Shown here: positions 1 through 5,600 of the stretch, in pieces
Layout: each line of letters starts with the position of its first letter
Position numbering within the stretch: the first letter of the stretch is position 1
Origin: Chloroflexota bacterium
GTDB taxonomy: Bacteria; Chloroflexota; Dehalococcoidia; Lucifugimonadales; Lucifugimonadaceae
Direction: 5' to 3'
Length of the DNA: 6,061 nt
Assembly: GCA_016210435.1 (NCBI GenBank)
Contig: JACQUF010000022.1
Span: 1-6,061 of the forward strand
Position numbers and translations under genes: made by a program
The notes under the pieces: model-generated
What the model was told of the DNA's origin: nothing
Databases searched by the model: none
Seen by the model: only the letters and a program-made list of their open reading frames with translations

Positions 1-1060
1 CGTCCGCGGTGTGCACCACGCCGATCGGATGGTCGCCAGTGCCCGGAATTACGGTCACGGTGTTTTTTTCCAGGTTCATCTTGGCCAGGCCACCGATCTC
101 ATGTGAGACTTCACGCCATGCGGCGTTCTCGAGTTGCACGTACAGGAACTTTCCGGTCGGGTCCACCGACAGATACGGGTGCCCCATCTTGTAACCCGTG
201 TCCTCGATCGTGATGGCCTTCACGACCCGGTTGTCGTCTTTCGGGTCGACGATGAAGTGGGGACCGCCGTTGGAACCGAATCCCATTTCCAGCGCGACCC
301 TCGGCCGACCTTGCCAGTCTGTGAACCCCATGATGTGGTGCAGTCGCTGGGTGGGGTGGCTCAAAACCCTGTCGAGTTTCAGGGTCCGTGCGTTGACGAC
401 GAGGATCAGGTTCTTGCTTTCCTTGGTTGCCTTGACCCTCTCTCCAAAGCCGACGTAGAACCACTTCCCGTCTGGCGATACGCCCGCGCCGTGGGGCTGC
501 GTGGTGACTTCCTCCCCGAGATCGAAGAGCGCCGATGCGACAACTTCCTTCGTAGTCGCGTCGATGATCTGCACGCCGGGCAGCTTGTTGGTTTTGGATG
601 GGCGATGCCCGTAGCCCATGCCTTCACTCGTGTAGAACACCAGGGGGTGGGCTACCGGATCCCAGGCGTTGGGTCCGCTTGAGTCGTACGTGGCCTCCAG
701 GCGCAGACCACCCCTAATGGACTCGGCCGTGTCCCAGCCCGAAGGCTGTGCACCGGCGGCGGCCGGCTGAAGCTGGCCCACCTGAACGACGGTGCTTGGA
801 CCTATCCCGGCCAGCTGCTTCTGGACCGCGGCGAGTTCCGTTTGTTTGGTCGAGATCTGGCCTTTCGCGGCCGTCAATTCGCCTTGCGCGGCAGTCAACT
901 GTGACTGCGCTGCCGCAAGCTGTGTTTCCTTGTCCTTGAGCTCGTTCTGCGCAGCAGTGAGGTCTGCCTGAGACGCCCCTCCACTGCAGGCGATAGCGGC
1001 CCCTGCCACGATGGCCAGGGCACCGCCGATCAGACCCCTCCTCAACCACTTGTGATTCAC
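1..1060 (-). CDS. Lipoprotein with heptad-repeat stalk and His-rich beta-propeller domain (3' end outside window)
   Basis: Reading on the minus strand from GTG at 1060 gives 353 codons with no stop up to the window edge. Residues 1-25 form a lipoprotein signal: basic start (NHKWLRR), hydrophobic core, and AIAC with Cys25 as the probable lipidated residue (slightly weak lipobox, Ala at -3). Residues 34-83 carry Leu/Ile at exactly every seventh position (34, 41, 48, 55, 62, 69, 76, 83), an Ala/Gln-rich coiled coil like a murein-lipoprotein stalk. After a Pro/Ala/Gly linker, residues ~115-353 look like YVTN/lactonase-type propeller blades: PHGAGVSPDGKWFYVGFGE (189-207) and GHPYLSVDPTGKFLYV (293-308). 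Histidines recur at similar blade positions (190, 241, 242, 268, 294, 344, 350). The start is supported by GGAGG 8 nt upstream. It probably acts on the outer face of the cytoplasmic membrane. Substrate and enzymatic activity are not recognisable; it could be a structural, metal-binding or sensory propeller. It is transcribed divergently from the kinase, under the same type of operator. Confidence 0.85.
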   Translation of the reverse strand, partial: MNHKWLRRGLIGGALAIVAGAAIACSGGASQADLTAAQNELKDKETQLAAAQSQLTAAQGELTAAKGQISTKQTELAAVQKQLAGIGPSTVVQVGQLQPAAAGAQPSGWDTAESIRGGLRLEATYDSSGPNAWDPVAHPLVFYTSEGMGYGHRPSKTNKLPGVQIIDATTKEVVASALFDLGEEVTTQPHGAGVSPDGKWFYVGFGERVKATKESKNLILVVNARTLKLDRVLSHPTQRLHHIMGFTDWQGRPRVALEMGFGSNGGPHFIVDPKDDNRVVKAITIEDTGYKMGHPYLSVDPTGKFLYVQLENAAWREVSHEIGGLAKMNLEKNTVTVIPGTGDHPIGVVHTAD

Positions 1061-1068
1061 GTTGCGCA

Positions 1069-1073
1069 CCTCC
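1069..1073 (-). promoter_or_regulatory. Ribosome binding site of the lipoprotein gene
   Basis: GGAGG on the minus strand (1073 to 1069), 8 nt before the GTG codon at 1060. This strong Shine-Dalgarno sequence selects the GTG start, which places a signal peptide at the N-terminus. Confidence 0.8.
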
Positions 1074-1143
1074 GTCGTTCCTCGAACGCCATCGCTTGCG
1101 TGACTCCCGGCAGTACGGCCCGGGACGAGTCCGCTGACGAATG

Positions 1144-1206
1144 AGCCTAGGGCAGGGGCGGTGATGAACCCGTGAAGTGCGGCCGCCGGGCAGGAAGGGA
1201 TCGTGA
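1144..1206 (-). promoter_or_regulatory. Promoter with operator pair, lipoprotein gene
   Basis: On the minus strand the distal operator is TCACGATCCCTTCCTGCC (1206-1189) and the proximal operator TCACGGGTTCATCACCGC (1175-1158); their starts are 31 bp apart. The hexamer TAGGCT (1149-1144) begins 26 nt after the proximal start, the same geometry as the other three promoters in the window. It is a plausible -10 element, putting the RNA start near 1137 and giving a leader of about 77 nt. The distal copy is the weakest of the eight, matching the best form mainly in TCACGA and scattered positions. Function is inferred from sequence only. Confidence 0.6.
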
Positions 1207-1234
1207 GGACAAGATGAGAAAACTGTGAGGAGGC

Positions 1235-1297
1235 TCACAAATTCCTCATGCGGACACCCCGCGCGTCATGAGTTCTTCACGTCGCCACCAGTAGGCT
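1235..1297 (+). promoter_or_regulatory. Promoter with operator pair, kinase/regulator operon
   Basis: The distal operator is TCACAAATTCCTCATGCG (1235-1252) and the proximal operator TCATGAGTTCTTCACGTC (1266-1283), with starts 31 bp apart. TAGGCT (1292-1297) begins 26 nt after the proximal start and is identical to the hexamer of the divergent promoter. A normal -35 hexamer would fall inside the proximal operator, as in activator-dependent (class II) promoters. The expected RNA start is near 1304. If the downstream response regulator binds here, the operon is autoregulated; that is inference. Confidence 0.65.
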
Positions 1298-1342
1298 CAC
1301 TCACATGGTCAACTCCACGATCCTTAGCGAAAACACCCGGTG

Positions 1343-1441
1343 ATGGAGCGGGCGCCTACTGTGTCTGATAGTCAGGAACCTGCCCGTTCAGGCAGGGCGC
1401 CACTACCCGCCATGGTGACCGGATCGGGCGCCGGCCGGTGA
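1343..1441 (+). CDS. Possible 32-codon leader ORF overlapping the kinase start
   Basis: ATG at 1343 opens a 32-residue reading frame (MERAPTVSDSQEPARS..., ending in GSGAGR). Its TGA stop (1439-1441) overlaps the GTG start of the kinase (1438-1440) as GTGA, an arrangement typical of translational coupling. It lies wholly within the predicted leader transcript. It has no clear Shine-Dalgarno sequence, no hydrophobic segment and no recognisable family. It may equally be chance, especially if the kinase starts at ATG 1474. Confidence 0.2.
   Translation: MERAPTVSDSQEPARSGRAPLPAMVTGSGAGR
1379..1396 (+). other. Small hairpin in the kinase mRNA leader
   Basis: Perfect inverted repeat CCTGCC / GGCAGG with a 6-nt loop, about 40 nt before the GTG start of the kinase. 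There is no U-tract after it, so it is not an intrinsic terminator. It might modulate translation or be incidental. Confidence 0.3.
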
Positions 1442-3375
1442 AGACAATCGCGCGGGAATTGAACGAGTTGTCGATGTCCGCTAACCGTAATTCAGCACAA
1501 ATCGCGCGGCGACTGGACCTCGGCGTGCTCACCTGGGTGGCCATCGTCGTGCCGGTAGGGTTCCTTGCTGTGCTGGATGTCGTCCGCCACGTTGTGTTCC
1601 CCGGATTCCTGCATACCGTGCCGGGCTTCGTCGTGTCTCATGTCGTGATCGCGGCCGGGGTAGCAGCGTTCTCTTTCGCGGTGTTCGGTCTTGTTAGACG
1701 GCTGGAGCGCCGCATCATTGACCAGAACCGGCAGCTGTCGGCGCTGAATGACATCGCTAAAGCATCTGCCGCGAAGCTGAACCTTCAAGAACTGCTTGAC
1801 ACATCGCTCGAAGAGGTCCTGTCCGACCTCCGCGTCGATGCCGGGCTGATCTGCATCGTGGACGCGGAAAAGCGGGAGCACTCAGCGGTCTGCCATCGGG
1901 GCTTTTCCCGCGAAATGATCTCAAGATTGCAGCGGGCCAAGTTCCGTGACACCCCGGTCGCTGCCGAGGTGGTTCGCAGCGGAAGGCCCGTGATATACGA
2001 ACGAGTCCTGGAGGACCCCCGGGTCATCGAGACAGCGCGCCGCGAGGGTATCCGGTCCGGTATCACCGCACCGTTGAAAGCGGAGGGGGAGGTCACCGGA
2101 CTGCTGGTGGTCGCAAGCAGGCGGGACCGTCGATTCTCGCAGGCTGAGCGCGAGTTCCTGGAAACGGTCGGCGGCCAGCTCGGCGTGGTCATACGGAACA
2201 CCGTGCTTTATGAGAAATCGCAGGCCCAGAACCGCGAGCTTGCGGCGCTGCTCGATGCAGGCAGGGCCATAACCGCGGCTACCAGCCTGGACGACCTGCT
2301 TGGCAAGGCCCTCGATACCCTGATAAAGGTCACTCCCGCGGACGCCGGCGAGATCTGGCTGTTGGACCCGGACGGGGTTCTGGTAATGCGATGTCACCGG
2401 GGCGCGCTTCCTGAAACGTTCATGGAACGCACCCGGTTCCAGGTTGGCGAGGGCATTCCCGGGCTCGTGATGCAAGACAGGGTCCCGTTCGTTACCCATG
2501 ATCTGGGCGCGGACGCTCGATTTCTCAGGCAGGGGGTCGTCCGCGCCGGTTTTCGAACTTTTTGTGCGGTCCCGCTTTTGTACCGCGGCACCCCTGTCGG
2601 GGTGGTAGCGGCGGCGGCGTTTGCCGCCGAAGCGTTTTCGCGCCCTGAAGATCTGCGTTTGCTGGAGGGGATCGCAGAGCGGCTCGCCCTCGCGATCGAG
2701 AACTCGCGTTTGCAGCAGGCAGTGCAGGAATCTGCCGTTCTGCAGGAGCGGGAGCGGATCGCGCGGGAGATGCACGATGGCATGGGCCAGCTTCTTGGGT
2801 ACGTCAATACGCAACTGATAGCGGTCCGCACCCTTCTGTCCCGCCGGGACACCGGGGCGGCAATGGACGAGCTCACGAAGATGGAAGAGGTCGCACGCGA
2901 CCTCTACGGGGACGTGCGGGAAGGGATCCTTGGGTTGCGCATGGCCGGCAAGCGCACGGATGGCTTCATCCCCGCGGTCGGCGAATACGTCGAACGCTAC
3001 CGGGAGATGTCCGGAATCGACGTGCGCATCACGGTCGAAAGGGAAGTCGAACACCTGGCGCTTACCCCGGCAGTCGAGATTCAGTTAATGCGCATCGTCC
3101 AGGAGGCTCTGACGAACGTGCGGAAGCACTCCGGCGCCACGGCCGCGAACGTCAGATTCGAACCGTACCAGGGGGGTCTGCGCGTTACGGTCTCCGACAA
3201 CGGACGCGGTTTCGATGTCGCCAGGCCGGTTACGAGGGGCTGGCCGAGGTTCGGCCTGCAGACCATGCGAGAACGGGCCCAATCGATCGACGGCGTGCTC
3301 GACATCGAAACTGGTCCAGGCCGCGGCACCACCGTCACAGTCCGTATCCCGGGCGAGGGACTGGGCGAAGGATGA
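1438..3375 (+). CDS. Membrane sensor histidine kinase, 2TM-GAF-GAF-HisKA_3-HATPase_c
   Basis: A 645-residue NarX/DevS-type sensor kinase. Two hydrophobic helices (about 28-50 and 62-86) form a membrane anchor with a short external loop, followed by a charged linker helix (87-105). GAF domain 1 spans about 118-257 and GAF 2 about 284-422. The phospho-acceptor His446 sits in the HisKA_3 motif IAREMHDGMGQ. The ATPase domain shows an N-box (EALTNVRKHS, Glu556 and Asn560), a G1 box (DNGRGF, 587-592) and FGLQTMRERA (605-614) near the G2 region, with GPGRGTTV near the end. The only four cysteines are Cys139 and Cys152 in GAF 1 and Cys319 and Cys376 in GAF 2; two of them precede the same HRG tripeptide. 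It should autophosphorylate and pass phosphate to the regulator that overlaps it by 4 nt. The signal is unknown. The start is uncertain: GTG 1438 and ATG 1474 are in frame and neither has a good ribosome site. Confidence 0.93.
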   Translation: MKTIARELNELSMSANRNSAQIARRLDLGVLTWVAIVVPVGFLAVLDVVRHVVFPGFLHTVPGFVVSHVVIAAGVAAFSFAVFGLVRRLERRIIDQNRQLSALNDIAKASAAKLNLQELLDTSLEEVLSDLRVDAGLICIVDAEKREHSAVCHRGFSREMISRLQRAKFRDTPVAAEVVRSGRPVIYERVLEDPRVIETARREGIRSGITAPLKAEGEVTGLLVVASRRDRRFSQAEREFLETVGGQLGVVIRNTVLYEKSQAQNRELAALLDAGRAITAATSLDDLLGKALDTLIKVTPADAGEIWLLDPDGVLVMRCHRGALPETFMERTRFQVGEGIPGLVMQDRVPFVTHDLGADARFLRQGVVRAGFRTFCAVPLLYRGTPVGVVAAAAFAAEAFSRPEDLRLLEGIAERLALAIENSRLQQAVQESAVLQERERIAREMHDGMGQLLGYVNTQLIAVRTLLSRRDTGAAMDELTKMEEVARDLYGDVREGILGLRMAGKRTDGFIPAVGEYVERYREMSGIDVRITVEREVEHLALTPAVEIQLMRIVQEALTNVRKHSGATAANVRFEPYQGGLRVTVSDNGRGFDVARPVTRGWPRFGLQTMRERAQSIDGVLDIETGPGRGTTVTVRIPGEGLGEG

Positions 3376-4061
3376 AGACCGCCGCACTGCGAATCGTTCT
3401 CGTGGATGACCACGCGCTTTTCAGGGCGGGTCTTGCCAGCCTGTTGCGCGCCTGGGGCCTTCAGGTGATAGGGCAGGCGGCGAACGGCAGGGAGGCGATC
3501 GCGCTGGCCGGCCAGCTGATCCCCGACGTGATCTTCATGGACATCAACATGCCAAGCCCAAACGGCCTCGAAACGACGCGCGCGATCAAGGCCGCGCACC
3601 CGGAGATCAAGGTGATCGTGCTCACCGTATCCGACGACGAACAAGACCTCTTCGAGGCGATCAAGAGCGGCGCGGAAGGCTATCTGCTCAAGAACCTCCG
3701 TGAAGAAGAGTTCGCAGACCTGGTGGGACGGATCGGCAGGGGGGAACCCGTAATGTCGCCGGGCCTGGCGAAGAGGTTGCTGCAGGAGTTTGCGCGCCTC
3801 AGGCAGGACCAACGGCGGTCCGAAATCGAGACCGTATTGACCGACCGGGAACGAGAGATCCTCGAGTACGTGGCTCGCGGGGCGACGAACAGGGAGATCG
3901 CGGGCTCGCTCTTTATCTCCGAAAACACCGTCAATTACCACATGAAGAACATGTTGGGGAAGCTGCATCTTCGCAACCGGGCACAGGTCGTAGCCTGGGC
4001 CATGGAGCGAGGGTTCGTGGCCAGGCCGGAAGGGCCGGTCCGGTCTCCCGGCACCCAGTAA
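3372..4061 (+). CDS. NarL/FixJ-family response regulator
   Basis: A 229-residue transcription factor. The receiver domain (about 5-122) has the acidic pair Asp12/Asp13, phospho-acceptor Asp57 in VIFMDINMP, Thr85 and Lys107 in YLLKN, so all key residues are intact. A charged linker (135-154) leads to a LuxR-type helix-turn-helix (about 155-214): LTDREREILEYVARGATNREIAGSLFISENTVNYHMKNMLGKLHL shows the full family pattern, with recognition helix near SENTVNYHMKNM. ATG 3372 overlaps the kinase stop as ATGA, indicating translational coupling and a cognate pair. It is the best candidate to bind the repeated TCAC operators upstream of all four transcription units here. Those operators are direct repeats, whereas many NarL relatives use inverted repeats, so the assignment needs testing. 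No intrinsic terminator is evident after the gene. Confidence 0.95.
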   Translation: MKTAALRIVLVDDHALFRAGLASLLRAWGLQVIGQAANGREAIALAGQLIPDVIFMDINMPSPNGLETTRAIKAAHPEIKVIVLTVSDDEQDLFEAIKSGAEGYLLKNLREEEFADLVGRIGRGEPVMSPGLAKRLLQEFARLRQDQRRSEIETVLTDREREILEYVARGATNREIAGSLFISENTVNYHMKNMLGKLHLRNRAQVVAWAMERGFVARPEGPVRSPGTQ

Positions 4062-4077
4062 TTCCTCCGGATTCCGC

Positions 4078-4140
4078 TCACATCTCCCTCATACGAAACC
4101 GGACTGCGTCACGAATTCCTCACGCGCCGGCGTTTAATCT
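4078..4140 (+). promoter_or_regulatory. Promoter with operator pair, universal stress protein gene
   Basis: The distal operator is TCACATCTCCCTCATACG (4078-4095) and the proximal operator TCACGAATTCCTCACGCG (4109-4126), with starts 31 bp apart. TAATCT (4135-4140), preceded by TT, begins 26 nt after the proximal start and is the best -10 candidate of the four. The RNA start is expected near 4147, giving a leader of about 33 nt. The proximal 18-mer is identical to the one at 5633-5650. This makes the stress protein gene a separately controlled unit although it follows the regulator by only 118 bases. Confidence 0.7.
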
Positions 4141-4169
4141 CGTTTCGGTTCCACCGACAACGACTCGCC

Positions 4170-4174
4170 GGAGG
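4170..4174 (+). promoter_or_regulatory. Ribosome binding site of the universal stress protein gene
   Basis: GGAGG ends 5 nt before ATG 4180 and supports that start, which begins the first domain (SRILVPQDSS) after only seven residues. Confidence 0.75.
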
Positions 4175-4179
4175 CGCAC

Positions 4180-5193
4180 ATGTTCTCGTCCACGGCCGTC
4201 AGCCGAATTCTTGTGCCTCAGGATAGTTCGCCGCTATCGGCGGGGATCCTCCCGTGGATCGCCAGTCTGGCCTCGAAGACCGCGGCCGAAATCCGGCTGT
4301 TCACGGTTGTCAGAAGCGAAATCGAGGTGATGGCAGTTTCTGAGGCGGGTGCCATCGTCGGAGTTTCCGGTTCCCGTCTGACGGAGACAGCGATCGGGCG
4401 CGTGATCAACAGACACGACGGTCCGATCGCGACGTTGGAGGAGCGCCCGAGCGAGCGCGCGGCCGGGCATCTCGACCGGCTTGCAGCAACACTCGCGAAC
4501 AACGGGATCAAGGTCAGCACCCAGCTCGCGATAGGGGACCCGCCGACCGAGATCCTTCGTGAGGCGCACCTGAGCGAATGCGGGCTTATCGCGATGGCAA
4601 CTCATGGTCGCACGGCTCTCGGGAGAGGACTCCTGGGCAGCGTCACTGACCGGGTCCTCCATTCTTCCGATCTGCCTGTGCTCGTCATCCGGCCGAAACA
4701 GGCCGTGGAGGGGGCCGGTGGAAGTCTGGTCTCCAGGTTTCCGACCGCGGTAATAGTGGGCCTGGATGGCTCGAGGCTGTCGGAGGGCTGCCTCGGGACG
4801 GCTGCGGACATCACTAACATGCTCCACGTCGACCTCCGGCTGGTCCGAGCATATACAAGGCCAGCGTCAAGGATGTCCCGGGATGAAGCCGAGTGGGACC
4901 TGGACCTTTCGGCACGCCAGAGCAAGTTCGACGCAGAAACGTATCTCGAGCGTCAAGCGGCGAAGCTGCGCCTGAGCGGGATGAGCGTCGCGGTCCACGC
5001 AGAGCCGGGAGCGCCGGAGTCGGTAATCCTCCACGTGGCGCAGAAATGGCCGGGCGCTCTCATCGTGGTGGGCGCGAAGGGCCGGTCAGGCCTGAGCCGA
5101 TGGGTGCTCGGCAGCGTCACCGACAAAGTCGTGCGCTCTTCTTCGAGCCCGGTGCTGGTCGTTCCTCCCAGACTGGCTGCGCTAACGGCTTGA
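4180..5193 (+). CDS. Tandem-domain universal stress protein (UspA superfamily)
   Basis: A 337-residue cytoplasmic protein with two fused UspA domains, about 7-160 and 180-330. Each opens with a strand followed by Asp-x-Ser (ILVPQDSS; VIVGLDGS) and ends with the nucleotide-binding loop. Domain 2 has the full ATP signature G-2x-G-9x-G-S (Gly298, Gly301, Gly311-Ser312; GRSGLSRWVLGSVTDKVV). In domain 1 the first glycine is Ala140, with Gly143 and Gly153-Ser154 retained, so nucleotide binding there may be weaker. Such proteins generally bind ATP and support survival under starvation, hypoxia or redox stress; in mycobacteria many belong to a two-component dormancy regulon, an analogous context. It has its own promoter with an operator pair. 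The scar downstream carries the C-terminal end of a related but distinct Usp domain. Confidence 0.93.
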   Translation: MFSSTAVSRILVPQDSSPLSAGILPWIASLASKTAAEIRLFTVVRSEIEVMAVSEAGAIVGVSGSRLTETAIGRVINRHDGPIATLEERPSERAAGHLDRLAATLANNGIKVSTQLAIGDPPTEILREAHLSECGLIAMATHGRTALGRGLLGSVTDRVLHSSDLPVLVIRPKQAVEGAGGSLVSRFPTAVIVGLDGSRLSEGCLGTAADITNMLHVDLRLVRAYTRPASRMSRDEAEWDLDLSARQSKFDAETYLERQAAKLRLSGMSVAVHAEPGAPESVILHVAQKWPGALIVVGAKGRSGLSRWVLGSVTDKVVRSSSSPVLVVPPRLAALTA

Positions 5194-5202
5194 AACCGGG
5201 GC

Positions 5203-5340
5203 TCAGGCCTCGAACGGGTTGACCAGCAGCGCGCCTGTCCCTGCCACGTCCTTCACGTTGCGCGTTGCCAGGGTGAGGCCGTGGACCCTGGCGGTCACGG
5301 CGAGGAGCGCGTCGATCACCGCGAGCGGTTCTGGCACGTT
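5203..5340 (-). pseudogene. Remnant of a VapC-type PIN-domain toxin gene, C-terminal end only
   Basis: On the minus strand, residues (N)VPEPLAVIDALLAVTARVHGLTLATRNVKDVAGTGALLVNPFEA precede a TGA stop (5205-5203). This matches the last third of VapC/FitB-type PIN ribonucleases: the acidic IDALLAVTA helix, HGLTLATRNVKDV, and the closing NPFE. Full-length family members are about 130-140 residues. Here only about 45 remain, and an in-frame stop (5349-5347) lies just beyond the homology. The N-terminal catalytic acidic residues and any antitoxin gene are absent. It must be non-functional as a toxin. Homology ends at about 5340, where a plus-strand Usp fragment begins. Confidence 0.75.
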
Positions 5341-5347
5341 CAAACGT
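5336..5347. repeat. Short palindrome at the junction of two gene remnants
   Basis: ACGTT-CA-AACGT forms a 5-bp inverted repeat with a 2-bp centre. It lies exactly where homology to the minus-strand VapC remnant stops and homology to the plus-strand Usp remnant starts. It may mark the recombination point, or be chance in such a short sequence. Confidence 0.4.
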
Positions 5348-5507
5348 CATCATCCACGTCAGCGAGGCGAATCCCGCGTCCATCATCGTGATGACGACCC
5401 GAGGCCATGCCGGCGTGACGCGCTGGGTGCTGGGGAGCGTCGCCGATGGTCTGGTCCACACAGCTTCGGTTCCGATCCTCCTTGTCCAGACCGAAGACCT
5501 CGCCTAG
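5343..5507 (+). pseudogene. Remnant of a second UspA-family gene, C-terminal end only
   Basis: The plus frame encodes NVIIHVSEANPASIIVMTTRGHAGVTRWVLGSVADGLVHTASVPILLVQTEDLA and a TAG stop. It aligns throughout with the end of the intact upstream stress protein (SVILHVAQKWPGALIVVGAKGRSGLSRWVLGSV...). The G-9x-G-S part of the nucleotide loop is present; the first glycine is Thr. Only about 54 of roughly 140 residues of a domain remain, with no start codon, ribosome site or promoter of its own. It is probably a deletion or rearrangement product of a former neighbouring stress-protein gene. It is not a simple duplicate of the upstream gene, since the protein sequence has diverged considerably. 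Confidence 0.75.
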
Positions 5508-5540
5508 TCGCGGTGCCCCACGTCATCGCCCTCACCCCAA

Positions 5541-5561
5541 CCCTCTCCCGGTGGGAGAGGG
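5541..5561. repeat. REP-like intergenic palindrome
   Basis: CCCTCTCCC / GGGAGAGGG form perfect 9-bp arms around a 3-nt loop, preceded by CCCTCACCCCAA (5529-5540). This sequence type recurs between genes in many GC-rich bacterial genomes, producing the familiar spurious peptide HPNPLPVGEG. There is no U-tract, so it is not a classical terminator, although the hairpin could stabilise or attenuate RNA. Its position beside two gene remnants fits a rearrangement-prone spacer. Confidence 0.65.
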
Positions 5562-5600
5562 GCTCAGACCCCACCTGGATGCGCGAGTTTTCGGCGCTTC

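Larger units (their letters stand above)
1061..1437. other. Divergent intergenic regulatory region
   Basis: These 377 bases lie between the divergent lipoprotein and kinase genes. They hold two back-to-back promoters with operator pairs, mirror-symmetric about 1220.5: -10-like hexamers at 1144-1149 (minus) and 1292-1297 (plus), proximal operators at 1158-1175 and 1266-1283, distal operators at 1189-1206 and 1235-1252. The middle contains additional GTGA/ATGA half-sites. The kinase leader (about 1304-1437) contains a small hairpin and a possible short ORF. No RNA gene is evident. Confidence 0.75.

Noticed and set aside
134..682. Plus-strand open frame of 182 codons at the left end
   Set aside because: It is antisense to the lipoprotein gene, whose signal peptide, heptads and propeller motifs are unmistakable on the minus strand.
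1..1060. Nitrous oxide reductase (NosZ) identity for the propeller protein
   Set aside because: PHG and His-His motifs recall NosZ, but the visible part lacks a convincing DxHHxH copper motif, the start is a lipoprotein with a coiled coil, and the C-terminal cupredoxin domain would lie outside the window. Only a generic propeller call is justified.
1921..3054. Long minus-strand open frame (377 codons) opposite the kinase
   Set aside because: It lies antisense to a kinase with every expected motif; its translation is Arg/His/Pro-rich with no domain pattern, as expected for an antisense shadow in GC-rich DNA.
3081..3968. Minus-strand open frame of 295 codons opposite the kinase end and the regulator
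   Set aside because: It is antisense to two clearly conserved genes, shows no recognisable motif and has no promoter or ribosome site that I can see.
5541..5561. Intrinsic terminator
   Set aside because: The hairpin is strong, but no T-run follows on either strand, and the upstream frame is a gene remnant. It fits a dispersed REP-like element better.
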